Made by a program: the position numbers and the translations under genes
The notes under the pieces: generated by a model
What the model was told of the DNA's origin: nothing
The model's input: only the letters and a program-made list of their open reading frames with translations
The model's database searches: none
From: Paraconiothyrium sp. Pb-2020
Lineage: Eukaryota > Ascomycota > Dothideomycetes > Pleosporales > Didymosphaeriaceae
Direction: 5' to 3'
DNA: 64,000 nucleotides
Assembly: GCA_022419385.1 (NCBI GenBank)
Contig: JAJUBI010000003.1
Coordinates: forward strand, 2,480,001 to 2,544,000
Shown here: positions 21,252 through 33,526 of the stretch, piece by piece
How positions within the stretch are numbered: position 1 is the first letter of the stretch
How the letters are laid out: the number at the start of each line of letters is the position of its first letter

Positions 21252-23104
21252 TTAACCCCGTCTCACTCTCTCCCTCGCCCTTCTAATGCTGTACTCAACC
21301 CCCCACCCATCCCTCAAAACCTCACCCACATCCTCCAGCCCCAACCCTGCAGTCTCAGGGTAGATCCTTTGTACACTTACCCACGCACCCATACACACTA
21401 GCGCATACAGTGCGAACGTCCCCATCGGCGTCAAGGAATGCATCATGGGCAAGAACGTAAGTCCCACGAGTGTGTTGGAGCCCCAATTCGTCGCTGTTGC
21501 GAGTGAGGAGCCTAGCGAGCGCACGGAGAGCGGGAAAAGTTCGGATTGCTGCCAGGGTACGTTGCCTAGTCCGATGGCGTACCCGGCTACGTAAACGACC
21601 ATTGCGACGAGGATCATGAGTGGCCATACCGCACTTCCCCCGTCCCGCCCGCCCAGGTTGTTCGACTCCATGGGTACATCGAGGAAGTTGAAAGCCACAG
21701 AGCAGAGGAGGAGGCCGAAGACCATAACGGGGATGGACATGAGGAGGATGCGGCGGCGGCCGATGCGGTCGATGTAGTGGAAGGCTACGAGGGTGAAGAG
21801 GAAGTTTGTGAGCGCGATAGAAAGGGAAGTTAGAGTGGGGGAGCGGAAGCCGACGAGGGAGAAGATGGTGGCGGAGAAGTACATAAGGGAGTTCTAGGGG
21901 TGGTCAGTGTCTGAGAAACTCTTGAGTGTTGCAGGGTGCAAAGAACGGATATGCCAGGAGTCGTTGCTGTAGCACCACGATGGAGAGAAGTGGGAGAACT
22001 TACAAACCCACAAAGCTGCTGAGCACCCTGAAGCATACACGCAATGATGAGCGCCCTTCTATTTCCTCCGATGCTAATTAGCTGCATGAAGTTCTCCTGA
22101 ACCGTCTCAATCTTCAAAGCCCACCCTTGCTTAGCAGGCCCAATCACTCTTCCTCCGGCAGCATCTTCCTCTTCCATGATCTCCCTCTCCACTCTCCTAA
22201 GCACACTGTCCACAAGCCTGTTCGCGTCCACACCCTCACACCCCTCATACACCTTGATCAACACGCGTCTAGCTCTTTCTTTCTGCCCACTTCTGGCAAG
22301 ATACCTCGGCGTCTCAGGCATGAGGAAGAGCAAGCAGAACTGTACCAAGGCAGGGAATGCTCCCAGCCCCACTATCCACCTCCAACCATGGATTTTCGTC
22401 GAGAATAACCAGCCGATAACATATGCAACCACTTGACCGCCTGTTATAAAGAGACTGGTAATAGTCACCATCCTGCCCCTCCACGGCCCCGGCGATAATT
22501 CACCGATATACAGCGGCACGACGAACGAGGCGCTTCCGACCGCCGCACCCACAACACTCCTCCCGGCGATCATACCCCACACACTGCCCGTCCAGGCCTG
22601 CCACAGCGCACCGACGACGAAGAGAACATCCGCAGTAAGAATTATTGTTTTGCGGCCTAACGCATCTGCTAGGATGCCCGTGAGCGGAGAGACGAGGAGA
22701 GCAAAGAAGGACGTCGCGGAGGTGATGAGGGATTTGTCGAGGGTAGTCAGGAAACGGGCGGAGAGATCTGATCGCACGGAGACGAGGGTTGAGGATATGA
22801 CGCCGGTGCTACATTCGCGCTGTCAGCTTCAACTTCACCATGCTGCACTTAGCGTCGCAATACGATATGTGATCGAGGGAACGACACAGAGCACATACTC
22901 ATATCCAAACAATAGGCCCGACACTCCAGCGCAGAAAGTAAGCACCCAGATGAACCTCCCCGGCTTCACCAGCGCACCTTCGTCCACGTCCCACCCTTCC
23001 TCATAAACGACCTCTCTCGGAACGTCGGGACCGCCGGCAATGAGTGGTTCCGCAGCGGTGTCAGACATGCTTCGCAGCTCGATGTTCTTCGGGGAGGCTA
23101 GCAC
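21252..23104 (-). CDS. MFS sugar/myo-inositol transporter (ITR-like)
   Basis: Three exons: 22899-23104, 22004-22808 and 21252-21893; introns 90 and 110 nt; 550 residues. Twelve-helix sugar-porter family in the plasma membrane, probably proton-coupled. Visible signatures: FGYDTGVISSTLV across the first splice, ADALGRKTIILTAD after helix 2, VPLYIGELSPGPWRGR, FLMPETPRYLAR, then YIDRIGRRRILL, NVPWQQSELFPLSVRS and PETAGLGLEDV. The GNVPWQQSELFPLSVR segment is characteristic of fungal ITR1-type inositol transporters. MLASPKNIEL at 23104 and MSDTAAEPL at 23068 are both possible starts; the first ATG is used. Substrate is inferred from motif similarity only. Confidence 0.9.
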
Positions 23105-23897
23105 TATAAACGAAGCCTCGCGACTGCATCTAGAAGAGTCTCACAAGGGAAATTCGTGCTGTGGTCGCGTGCGTTGGGGACGACGTCGGAATGTCATCGT
23201 CTCGGAACCGCGTGGTCAGGGTCTCACGCACGGTCTTAGCTGTTCTTATGTGGCAGTCAAAGCCGCCCCGAAACTAACTGCGAGCATGCCTCGGTTATTA
23301 TAGCTTAAGAGTTTTGCAATCCGTGCATACTAGTCTCAGTACATGTCACGATAATTGTGCACCTGAATGCGTTTCAAAACATCTTCAATATCTCACATAT
23401 TGGTTGAATTAGTTATATTGTTATAGCAGGACTTTATGACTCGGATGCGATCCTGGGATAGGATATTCACCTGATCGCAAGCTTCGACTTTTGCTATCGT
23501 ACGCACTGAGCTGCCATCTCCGTTCGAAAACGCCAAAGCGATTCTTTGACCCACCCGCCCGTGGCCAGTGCAGCTGCGGTCGAACGAGCTTGAACTTTAT
23601 GTCGCGGACAACAATGAGCCTGGTTCAAATGCCTCCTTTGGGCTGGACTAATCATCGCTGTGATGAATCCGAGGCGGTCTTTAGACGCTGCCATGTGCAC
23701 TCAACGCCGGTCGCTTATGCTTGGTTATGTAGCAAAAAAAGAAGGTTGGATGCCATAGCGCCCACGCTAATGCAGACCCAAAAGCCTAGTGAAAGAGTCA
23801 CTGTACACGAGCGGGACAGGTCGACGCCAAAGTTGCGAGCATCTTCGAGTCGTTACGAAGCTCGACTCAAGTGAAAGCCGTGTGATTCACAGGGCAT
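23105..23897. other. intergenic spacer, no gene seen
   Basis: About 790 bp upstream of the transporter and downstream of the ataxin-2 homologue. Only short open frames without motifs. Confidence 0.5.
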
Positions 23898-26800
23898 TCA
23901 CTTGACCTCTTCACTGCCCTCTGGACCATGATTGGCGGGGCCAGCCGGAGGACCTTGAAGGGGCAGCGAGTGTTGAGGAATCATGGGCTGTGAGTAGCTA
24001 CCGCTTGGTGTAACTCGATGCGGTGCTTGCGGAAACTGGTGATGCTGATGCGGCGATCCATAGTGAGGCTGGTGAGGCTGAGGGAAGGGACCTCGCATGG
24101 GCGTCACTACAATTGTGTCAGTAATTGGTCGGAGCGAAAAGCTTTTCATGACGTACTGGAGCCAGGTGGGACTTGAGTGAACATCGGGGGTCCCTGCGCG
24201 CCATGTTGCATGAACATCATTTGCTGCCCAGTATGACCTTGTTGTGACCCCTGGTGAGTCATCATAGGAGCTCCTACCCTTGGGCTATTGGGGTATCCGT
24301 TCGCACCAGGACCCGTTGGCATCTGACCAGGATATTGATTGAAACCAGAGGGTGGAGCTCCTGGATACATCTGCATCTGTGGATTGGTCGGCATGCCCAT
24401 GTAAGGTCCGTTTGAAGGCTGATTCGTCATCATTTGTGCACCCATACCAGGACCGGGAGGAGTGACGAATTGAGGACCACCGTGTCCAGCCCTGAGCGCA
24501 ACGTGCTGAACATTAGGGCTCATGCCGTAGGGTTGCATAGGCACTTGCTGCGGATAACCTGGCATAGGCTGCGGTTGGGAACCGTACATATACCCAGGCA
24601 TGGGACGAGGTGACGGGTGTACAGACGATGTTGAATGGGAGAACTGCATATGTTGAGCCTCAAATTGGTGTGGGCCCGGTGCGTGGTGTGGCTGCACAGG
24701 CGGATGGCGAGGGGTATGATGCGGCGTTTGACCTTGAGAAACACCCTGAGGTCCTTGGAATTGAGCAGGCAATTGATGTTGGTGAGGCACTGGACCATTG
24801 CCAATCATGTGTGGGGTGGACAGAGGCTGGGTTGCGGGGCGTTCGAACATGTCTTTGTAGCCCTTGTCCGTGTTCGCGGTAGGAAAGTCCCAAGTAGGTG
24901 GAGTGTGGTACGTGGGCTGAATGCCGCCGTTGGTGGCGTACTGGCGGGCTTTCTGTGGATCCTCAGCGGACTCCTTGCGTAGACGCAAGATGGGATTAAA
25001 GGACTCGGCAAGATCCATTGGCTGGACAGTCGGATGCTTGCCGACGAAGAAGCTCGTAAGCTGGACCTTGCGGGGAGGCTCCTGTCGCGAGGCCGAGTCT
25101 GGCCGGGGACTCGAGTGGTTGCTTGGCTGTCCACCAGGCTGGAATGCATTCGCTGTGGGCCTAAACTCAGTCGCCCGGACGTTGAACTTTGGGGTTGCAC
25201 TCGAAGAAGTTGGCGTTGGTACACCGCTAGACGATGCGGATGGGCCGGTGGGAGGGGGAATGCGCATGTCTTGGACTGGAATAGGTTGAGGGATGCCGTT
25301 ATATGGTACATTGCCTTGCTGCTTGTGTTGCTGTTGATTCAACTGTAAGCGTGTGCTCAGCAGACCATGGTTTCGCGGTGCCATCTGGTTCATGTTTTGT
25401 TGGTGTCCAGTTCGCTCGCGCATCGTCGCCGATCCAAATGGAGCCTGTCCTGGCCGAGACCTCTGGTTCTGCTGGCGATCAACGGAAGCATTCGATGATG
25501 GCTGGGGTGCATCAGCCTTAGCGTTCGCAGGCCGAGGTACTGACTTCGGATCAACACTGGCGGCCGCAGGTTTGGGAGGAGTTGCCTTGATTTCCTGCAC
25601 CGTCTTCAGAGCCTTTTCGACAATTTGTGCCTGTTTCGCCTCGTCTTTGGCAAGTATAGGAACGAGATCTGATGGAACAGGGGTGTTCAGCTTGAAGTTC
25701 TGAGAAAACTTCTTCAAATCATTGAGCTTGACAGCCTTGGACTCGCGCTGTATGGTACGTTGACGCTCGGACATACGCAGCTTTTCAGCAGCAGAAAATT
25801 GTTTGAATGAATCTAGGACTTCGTGCTCAACATTCGCTGTGGCGTTCTGTGGTCTGCGCTGAGTTCCACCCACGGTAGACTTTAGCGTGGTACTGGGCTT
25901 CTGTGCCTGATCAAAGGGAGGCTTAGTCGTGGGTGCGGCTTTTGTCTCCGCTTTCGAAGTTGCACCACTAGAAGGCTCTGCCTTGGGCGCGGTTGGTATT
26001 TCAGCAACTTTAGGCTCTTCGGTCTTAGTGGGCTCAGCGGTGATAGGCTTCTCAGTCGCTGGACTTGCAGTCCGTTGTGTTGACTTCGCGGCTGAAGATT
26101 CGGGGCGAGCCAGTTGAGACGATATGATGGCGGGATCGACAGGAGCGCCGGAGACTGTAGGTTGGCCGGACGGAGGCCGACGCCCAGGCGGGGTGTACTT
26201 GTTCGGTGCTCCGCTGGTGAGAGGCCTGTAGACTCCACTGTACAAGTCTTCTTCATCTACATCCTTGTCCCCGCCAGCTACGTTCTGGCTTCGCTCCTCA
26301 CGAACGTGTGCATTGAGAGCAGAACTGCCCTCAATCTCCCGAGCCTTCTTCTCGGCAAGTGCCGCCCTTTCGGCATACTGCGGATGGCTGCGGTCGATGG
26401 TAGTTGTATATAGATTTTCGTCATAGTCGCTCCGAACGCCAAAGAGCCGCTCATTCGTCGCAAACTGATCCCAACCGCTTGATTGACCAGATGACTCAAG
26501 AGACAGGTTTGCACTGGCATCTGACGATGGTTCCCATTTCTGAAGAGTCCTTTCGCGGAAAGCCGTGTTACCGGAGATGTCGGTGTCGGTGCGGAAGCTA
26601 GATGCGCCTGCTAAGGTGTCAGTAAGCTTTTGCGTGATCTGTGACTGACTCGCATACCGTTCTGGCCCTTCGAGTGTGTCTTATCAAGGACAACGCCATT
26701 GACGTGGAAATCGGCAACGTCGCCCATATCGAAGATCATGACATGGTCATCGCCTGAGCCGATGTAATCGTCCGATGGCTCGCTGTTACCGTTCACATGT

Positions 26801-27660
26801 GGTGTGTCGTTTGCAGCTTGAACCTTTTTGACCATCTTGAAAACGTAGCGCATCTCGGTCGGATCAAGATTAGTCCCCGATAGGACGCCTGTGTATGTCT
26901 CTCCATTTTTCAATGTGATGTTACCCGGAAGCCCCTGGACGCGATATATTAGATTTGGCCCTTAGTACCATTGCCACAAAGTGTGAAACGCACCGAGAGG
27001 TTCGCGAGCAGGTACATCATTCTGTCATTGAGATGTCTCATGGGTGTGATGGTCTCGCCAGAGAGGGCCGAAGCGGGTTGCGACGGTCTAGAAGCGTTCA
27101 CCACACCGTTGGTGTTCTGATTTGTAGAGCGTTGCGTAATGGGGTTGGTGCCCTGCCATGCTCTGGGTTGTGAAGGTTTTCTGGAAGGGGGTCCTCGAGT
27201 CAGCGCCGTGTGCACGAGCAGGGAACAGGGATTGGCAGGCAGAAACAGCAGGTTGCAATGGCAAAAGGACTGCGGCAGTGCGAGGATATACTGTGTGGGG
27301 GTCGAGAGCGTTGCACCGTGGCTCCATGTGACTGATTGCACGTCACACGACAAAGTACCGCTGGACGCGAACTTGAACCAACGAGCTCTCGAGGAGGGCA
27401 GGGGCGAGGAAGAGGCACGACCCGTTGGCGGCCAGGTGCAAAGGGGAGCGGGACAAGGCGGTTGGGGGGATTGCAAGGGGAGCTTACTTTTGAGCGGCAT
27501 CGACAGGACTGCCAGCCTGCTTGCGCGCGCCGTCGGGGCCTCTGGCCGAAGTGGACATCTTCAGTTGTGCTCGGCCTGCAGAGGAGTTGGAGGATGCGGG
27601 GTTCAGAGGAGCGTTGACATGGGCGCCGTTGGTGGACGTGGCCGCGGCGGTGCTGGACAT
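23898..27660 (-). CDS. ataxin-2 / Pbp1 homologue (Lsm + LsmAD + PAM2-like)
   Basis: Five exons: 27488-27660, 26994-27180, 26658-26934, 24157-26610 and 23898-24106; 1099 residues. The family acts in stress granules and poly(A) control with poly(A)-binding protein. The Lsm-like core begins RHLNDRMMYLLANL, then NITLKNGETYTGVLSG and RYVFKMVKKV. The LsmAD follows, with WDQFATNERLFGVRSDYDEN and SHPQYAERAALAEKKAREIE. A PAM2-like segment, NVRATEFRPTANAFQPGG, lies mid-protein. The C-terminal half is rich in P, Q, G, M and H, low-complexity and probably condensate-prone. The first intron is long (307 nt) within an otherwise compact gene. The start MSSTAAATSTNG is preferred over an upstream in-frame ATG at 27714. 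Confidence 0.92.
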
Positions 27661-28609
27661 GGGGGTGCGGGCGTGAGGGCAGGGTGCCTCTCCGGGATGG
27701 GGGACAAGGCGCAAGGCAGCGCAAAGGGCCCAATGCTACGAGGGGCGCTCGCGAGAAGGAGAGTGGGCGAGTGTCTGCCTGCGATGGACGCGGTCGGGCA
27801 GGTGGGCGAAGGGGCGGGTTGGTGGAGAGTGCACGGGTGGTGCGAGTTGCAGTTGCAGTTGCAGGAGAAGGCGCGGTTGACGCTTGGCGCTTTCGAAATA
27901 GCGGAGGCTTCCTGTAGTGCGCGGATCGACAGTGGTGAAACGGCGCGGCCCCCAACCCAAGGGCACGACGCGGCGGGCGGAGCGCGGAGCGGGAGCTAAT
28001 GGCCAAGCACTGGCGGCGGTGCTGAACGCGGTCGAGTGCAGTTGCGTGCTGCAAGGGGGACGGGGTGCTCGAGTGAGTGATCGGTCGCGGACGAGGACGA
28101 GGACGAGGTGCGAGGCAGTCGTGGTCGCTCTTGCGGCTAGCGGGGCGACAGCTTTACACAGCAAACGTCGAGACATTGGGTGCGCGCGGGAGCTAACATT
28201 GAACCATTCCCACGCCACGCTTTTGCCTCGTACGGCTGCTCCGGGCAGACAGAGCGCGCCCGAAGCGGTCTTGCGAAGTGCCCTGGCCACAGCAGGAGCA
28301 ATCTGTGCGGCCATGCTCGTTGCGCGCCCATCTGAGGTCAGCTATTCTCCGACCACGCCGTCGCACGCGCTCCTCCGCATTGCGGCGTGCACCAGCTCCC
28401 CAGGCAGCGCAGCCTGGCATGCCGCAGCCAACGGCGAAACGGCGTCCTAACACGCTGCATCTTCGCCGTGTTGCAGCAAGCACCAAGGCGAACGTGCGTG
28501 CAGCGACTTCCGGGACTGCGCTAAATTCACCCGCCGCTCGCCAAGCCTTCACGTCCACCTCACCATCACTCGCGTTGCAGGCCTCCCAGCACCGCACGCC
28601 ACATCGCCC
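27661..28609. other. GC-rich divergent promoter region
   Basis: About 950 bp between the divergent ataxin-2 and Bud6 genes. It contains short GC-rich tracts, among them repeated GAGGAC units near 28092-28108 and TTGCAG repeats near 27847-27862. Open frames here overlap in all frames and have no family features. Confidence 0.5.
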
Positions 28610-31600
28610 ATGCAGCACGCCCCGTCCAGTGCAAGTACAAGGCCTTCCTCGCCCGGACAGACAGAAGCCATCCTCCACCCACCGTCCACAGCCTCCAGCA
28701 TGACTCTGAGCGACGAGTATGCACCTTCGCAGGGCTCCAGTAAGGGCTCGTCGCGCGGAGCACATGCCCGGCGCGGCCAACAGACTGTGAGTGCCCTCCT
28801 GCCATGCGCCCGGTTGCTCCGACATTCCTGTCGAGCCCCGCGCACTGCAACACGTCCGTAGCTAACCTCTCGTCGCCATGCAGCCCCAACAGCAGCTCAG
28901 CCAGATCGAGAAGTCAGGTAGCTTCACCCCATTCTGCGCGCCTCGCGTCCCGCTGACTGCTTTCTAGTCACACATCTCCTCGTCGCAACCAAGCAACTGC
29001 TCGAAACCCTCACACTATGGTCCCGTGGAACTGCCACCGAGAGCGAGGTCTCGGACGTCTACGTACGCCTGGGCTATGAGTTCAACATCGCATCCCGAGC
29101 ATTCAACGCTATTGGAGTCGACACACAAGATCTTGGGAATGTTCCAGAACTGCTGCGCGGTATCTTGGAGGAGACACTTAGCCAGGAAGCCTCTCAGGCC
29201 AGCCTCGACAACTTCCTCCCACGCATACGAGATATCATAATCAACCTGCTACATGGCTTGAAGAAAAAGCAACAGCGCCTCCGGCAACGGAATGGTGCCC
29301 CTATTGGAGGTAGTCCGCGGCAAGGAAGCGTTGGCAGTGTGGGTGAGGTCGAGGAACCACAGCAGGCACGCGCGGCCAGCACTCGTCTGCCCGCGCGCCA
29401 GGAGAGCGACTTGATTGAAAATGGCCCGGATCTTCCCCCGCGATCGTCTTCTGTACCCGGAAGAGCGTCGCCGACCAAGTACGATGCCTTACCCTCAAAC
29501 CCAAGAGCAAACCGTACCACGAATGCCAGCCAGCTGTCGACCGACTCTTCTCTGTCTAGCACTACCGCGCAACAGATACCAGTAATCGCCCCGTACCCTT
29601 CGGAAGACCCCATGCCCAAGTCGCCCGAACCCCGACAACAGCAAGATTGGCCTGCCAACTTCCCTCCCCCTCCGCCGCCCCCGAAGCAACAAGATGCGCT
29701 GGCAGCGTTGCAGCGAGGTGGAGAGTTGGAGAGAAGAGCTTCGCGAAGATTCTCGGCATATCAGATACAGAAGCATTTGGGCACCAACGGGATACCCATG
29801 CCGCCTGTGCAGAACTCTCCAATACCCAATCGTGGAAGAGATGTCCGGGAGTCTATGAACGCTGTTCGTGTCAGGGGATCAGTGCTTCACAGCCGACAAC
29901 GATCCAACGCACGACCCGCTGTTGAAACCCAATTTGACAAAACCAACGACGTATCCCGGCGCATCTCCGAAGAGAGTTCTCGAAGCTCTGTGCCGAACTT
30001 TCAACCCCAACAAGAACCTGCGCCTGAGGACAGTCCTATTGCAAAAACACCCGAGGATAAGCTCGGTGCCCCAAAGTACCCTGAACGCGACACTCCTGAG
30101 CTTGGAGCCACGCTCAATGGTCCCTTGGTAGAACCTGCGGGCCTACCCTCCGAATCGCCAGTCAAGGAATTACGAAAAGCATCTAGTATACCCGCTCGAA
30201 TGAACTCGCGCCGGACGAAGACCCCATCCCCATCGCCACAGCCAGAACCATTCGTACCGGAGCAATCACCACAATCCGGCAAGGAGCTCACGATCTTCTT
30301 GCAGTACAAAAGCAAGATCCGGAAATACATCTTCTCGGACGGCGCAGACCTCAACCCCGGGAGATTACAGCTTGCATTCATTGAAAAATTTGCGTGGGAT
30401 ACGCACCGTAATGGCGAACTCCCGGAGATTCATATCCAAGATCCTGTCTCTGGCGTGCGATACGAACTTGAGGACATGAATGACATCAAAGAGCGATCAG
30501 TCCTCGTCTTAAATGTCGAACAACTTGACGAGGTCAAAAGTCATATTGACGACAAGTTTCACGGTCTGAACCGCCTTGTGGAGAACATCAAGAGCGTTGT
30601 TGAAGACCAACAGTCTGCGATCCAGCGCGTTGCGGAACGTCAACAACAGACCTCCAAGGAACTTGCCGGCATCGCTGCTGGTTCCACTCTATCTTCTGCC
30701 CGTGCTTCAACATTGTTGACTCCCAGCTCTCCCATGCCGACCGGCGGCTCTTCGGAAGTATCCTTGTCGTCCGCGGCTCAACTCAATGAAGTCCAGTCAC
30801 TGCGGAGAGATCTCGCTGTTGTCAAGCAGACCTATTCGTCTATGGTGGCCGATATCGAAGCAAGCATGTCTGCCATCCGGACCAAGGCCGCCGCGGTGAA
30901 ATCCACCGCTGTGAAGGCCGCACTGCCTACACTCGAGGGTGACACTGGTCGTGCGTACATCAACGATGGCAAAAAGACGTTGCAAGAAGATTCGGAGAAG
31001 ATGGTCACCCGCGTAGATGATATTCAGGATCTTATTGAAGACTTGCGCAAAGATGTTGTCACTCGTGGCGTCAGACCGTTGCCGCGCCAGCTTGAAATCG
31101 CGGCCAAGGACCTTTCGAAGGCCACTTCCGAGCTCAAGAGGCTGCAAGATCTTCTGACGAAAGAAAAGCCATTATGGACGAAGATCTGGGAGCAAGAACT
31201 CCAGACCGTGTGCGAAGAGAGAGACCTGCTCTCGATGCAGGAAGACCTGGCGGCTGACTTGCAAGACGATCTCGAGAAGGCTGCCGAGACCCTTGAACTT
31301 GTCGAACAAGCGACCAAGCAGCAGAATTTGCAGACCGAAGATGGTAAGGGGCAGGGCACGCGCTCGGCCTCTGGGCGTAATTTGCTGCATGCTGTCGCTT
31401 TCGATAAGGCCGTTGATCCCCGCCAAGCTCGAGACGGTGTGCTAGGAGAGGTCAAGGCTTTGCAACCGAACCACGAAAGCCGACTTGAAGCTATTGAACG
31501 CGCTGAGAAGGCCCGACAACGCGAACTTGCAAATCGGGACGGAGGCGAGTTCAAGAAAGAGCTTGGCGAGTTCGTTGGGGAAGGCAAGCTCAAGAAGAGC

Positions 31601-31849
31601 GGCGGAGTCGAGGAAGTAGAGCGCCTCCGCAAAGCGAAAGATGAGCGCGCCCGCAAAGAAAATCACGAACTGCAAGCCGCGCGAGCGAAAGCTAGGACCG
31701 AGAAACAAGCCGCTGAAGCTGCAGCGGCTGCCGCGGGTGCAACGAACGGGGACGGCACAGAGGAGAAAGAGGGCGATGCTGCAACGGAGGAGGCGGACCA
31801 AGAAGCAAACGAGGAGCGGGCACCTACCCCTGAAGGTGGTGGCGCATGA
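28610..31849 (+). CDS. BUD6: Bud6/Aip3 actin-interacting polarity protein
   Basis: Three exons: 28610-28786, 28884-28917 and 28968-31849; 1030 residues. Bud6/Aip3 binds actin and formins at sites of polarised growth. The conserved N-terminal module reads IEKSVTHLLVATKQLLETL, VSDVYVRLGYEFNIASRAF, GVDTQDLGNVPELLRGIL and PRIRDIIINLLHGLKKKQQ. A long Pro/Ser-rich linker with PPPPPPP follows. The C-terminal AIP3 domain starts near LTIFLQYKSKIRKYIF and continues with coiled-coil, Lys/Glu-rich sequence. The last 60 residues are Ala/Glu-rich. The 34-nt second exon is needed to reach the conserved IEKS segment and keeps the frame. Confidence 0.93.
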
Positions 31850-31868
31850 TCTCTGAGCTCAACAACCT

Positions 31869-32396
31869 ATGTTAATGCTAACACGATGCTCGATAGACTC
31901 CCTACAACTTACGTACACGGTCCGTCCTTGGGTCACGACTGGGTTGCCGCTCCAACGGCTTCAGAGTCCTATCCTCGCAGACTTGTCAAAGGAGCAGTCC
32001 AGCAGCTCGACAATCCGCGTCGTAGACTCCCTACATCTCAGTTACGACGGCCTTCATACTTCAAAACCTGGCCCCGTACTCAGTACGCAGGGCATCCCTA
32101 TACCATCTGCGCTTCTACAGGTCTCTACATTTACTTCAAGGGACGGCCCGGACTCGAAGCAAGAGACGCCTGAGCGCCGCACTCCCGCGCGTGCTCTTCG
32201 GACCCGCGATAAAGATCAGTCGAGCCCTCATACGCCGTCAATGGGCCACGCGAGGGGCAAGACTGTGCCGTTACTGGGGAGCAGTTCCAAGACACCTGAG
32301 GGTAGCGGAGGCAGGACGGACAGTGCGTTGAGCTGGACGCCGAGTACGAGCTCGAAGCATCTTATAAGTTGGTTTTCAGGACTCTTGGGGCGATGA
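31869..32396 (+). CDS. hypothetical Ser/Pro-rich open frame
   Basis: A 175-codon uninterrupted frame immediately downstream of Bud6, ending LISWFSGLLGR. It is rich in Ser, Thr and Pro and has no known motif. A short direct repeat (TAGACTCCCTACA) recurs at 31894 and 32026. The frame ends just before a GAA/AAG-rich purine tract at 32393-32431. It may be a small protein or only the 3' untranslated region of BUD6; nothing settles this. Confidence 0.25.
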   Translation: MLMLTRCSIDSLQLTYTVRPWVTTGLPLQRLQSPILADLSKEQSSSSTIRVVDSLHLSYDGLHTSKPGPVLSTQGIPIPSALLQVSTFTSRDGPDSKQETPERRTPARALRTRDKDQSSPHTPSMGHARGKTVPLLGSSSKTPEGSGGRTDSALSWTPSTSSKHLISWFSGLLGR

Positions 32397-32431
32397 AGAA
32401 GAAGAAGAAAAAGAAGAAAAAGAAGAAAGAA
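32393..32431. repeat. purine (GAA/AAG) simple-sequence tract
   Basis: About 39 nt composed almost entirely of GAAGAAGAAGAA and AAGAAAAAG units on the plus strand. Simple-sequence DNA; possible nucleosome-poor or length-polymorphic site. Confidence 0.8.
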
Positions 32432-33526
32432 TGATTTTGCGTTGGAGGGGATTAGATTCGGGTCGTATACTTTTGAGAGTATCAGACTTCAAGTTGTATA
32501 CTTCTCACAGCGGTAAGTGTCTTGTCACACGTATGTAACTTTTCCTCTGCCTCCTGTCGTCTCTTGTATATATATTGGTTTGTGGTTATGCGTTCAGATT
32601 CTTTCTTGTCTTGACGATAATGGGGTTTGTTCACTGTGAGCGTTCCTGCATGGCGTTCTTGGGGCCCTTATCCTTAATATCCTTTGAACTTGCATGGACT
32701 TGTGAGCGTTTTACAGATGATCCTACTTGTTCGAAATTGCACTATCTGGGGCCATGGGTGCGTATACCTAATGGTAGCCGCAGTTGGCGGTATTGTGTAT
32801 CGAGATGACGGGGCTGGGATGGATGATAGGGGGTGGTAAGCGATCGCATCAAAATGCAGGTGATGCGCCCTGCTGGTGGAAGATGTCATGCACTCCAGCG
32901 TTTAGCATGTGTTTACTCGGTTTCGGAACAAGGAACTCATTGGACTTGCTAAATGCAACCTCCTAGGTTTACAAAACGTGTATATGTGCACCGCTATGAT
33001 TATACATTGGTGACAATGTGCACAAGACCCCAAACTCATTGAGTAAGCTATCGTTGGTTGCATCGTCCTCATGTCATAAGCATTTCGCTCCGCCTATGGA
33101 GCCAGTGTTAAAAGCCATGACGATATCGCCCCTATCTTCTCTGTCCGTTTGGTAGCGCTTCCACAAGCTAGACCTTTCCGCCGAGACCGGGGCGGTTCGC
33201 AATGTGGTTATGATATCCGCAGCAAAAGGTCCTTCCACCCTCTTTTCCTGGCCAAACACATGTGGAAGAACGACCCATCATCCTCGGCCTCAAATCGTCG
33301 TCAAACGCGTAGCATCGAAGGATTTTTGGAAATTTATCGTCGATACCCCTCCAATCCACGGGCTCCGCACGCATGACAGCCCTATTCAATGAGCTACGAG
33401 AATTTTGAAGACGGTACGGAAGGCAAGTTGTAATGCAATGCACAAGCCAACAACAAAGTGAAGCTACAGGTAAGGAAATTGCACTTACACTTCTTGTTCC
33501 TGATCGTCCACTTTCTGTTCGTCCTC
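32432..33526. other. intergenic spacer, no gene seen
   Basis: About 1.1 kb between convergent genes. Only short frames without motifs. Confidence 0.5.

Noticed and set aside
27200..28054. 284-codon minus-strand open frame between ataxin-2 and Bud6
   Set aside because: Overlaps the first intron and exons of the ataxin-2 gene in another frame; composition is typical of GC-rich shadow frames.
32393..32431. Purine tract as a CRISPR-like or regulatory array
   Set aside because: Simple GAA/AAG sequence without spacers; treated as a microsatellite.
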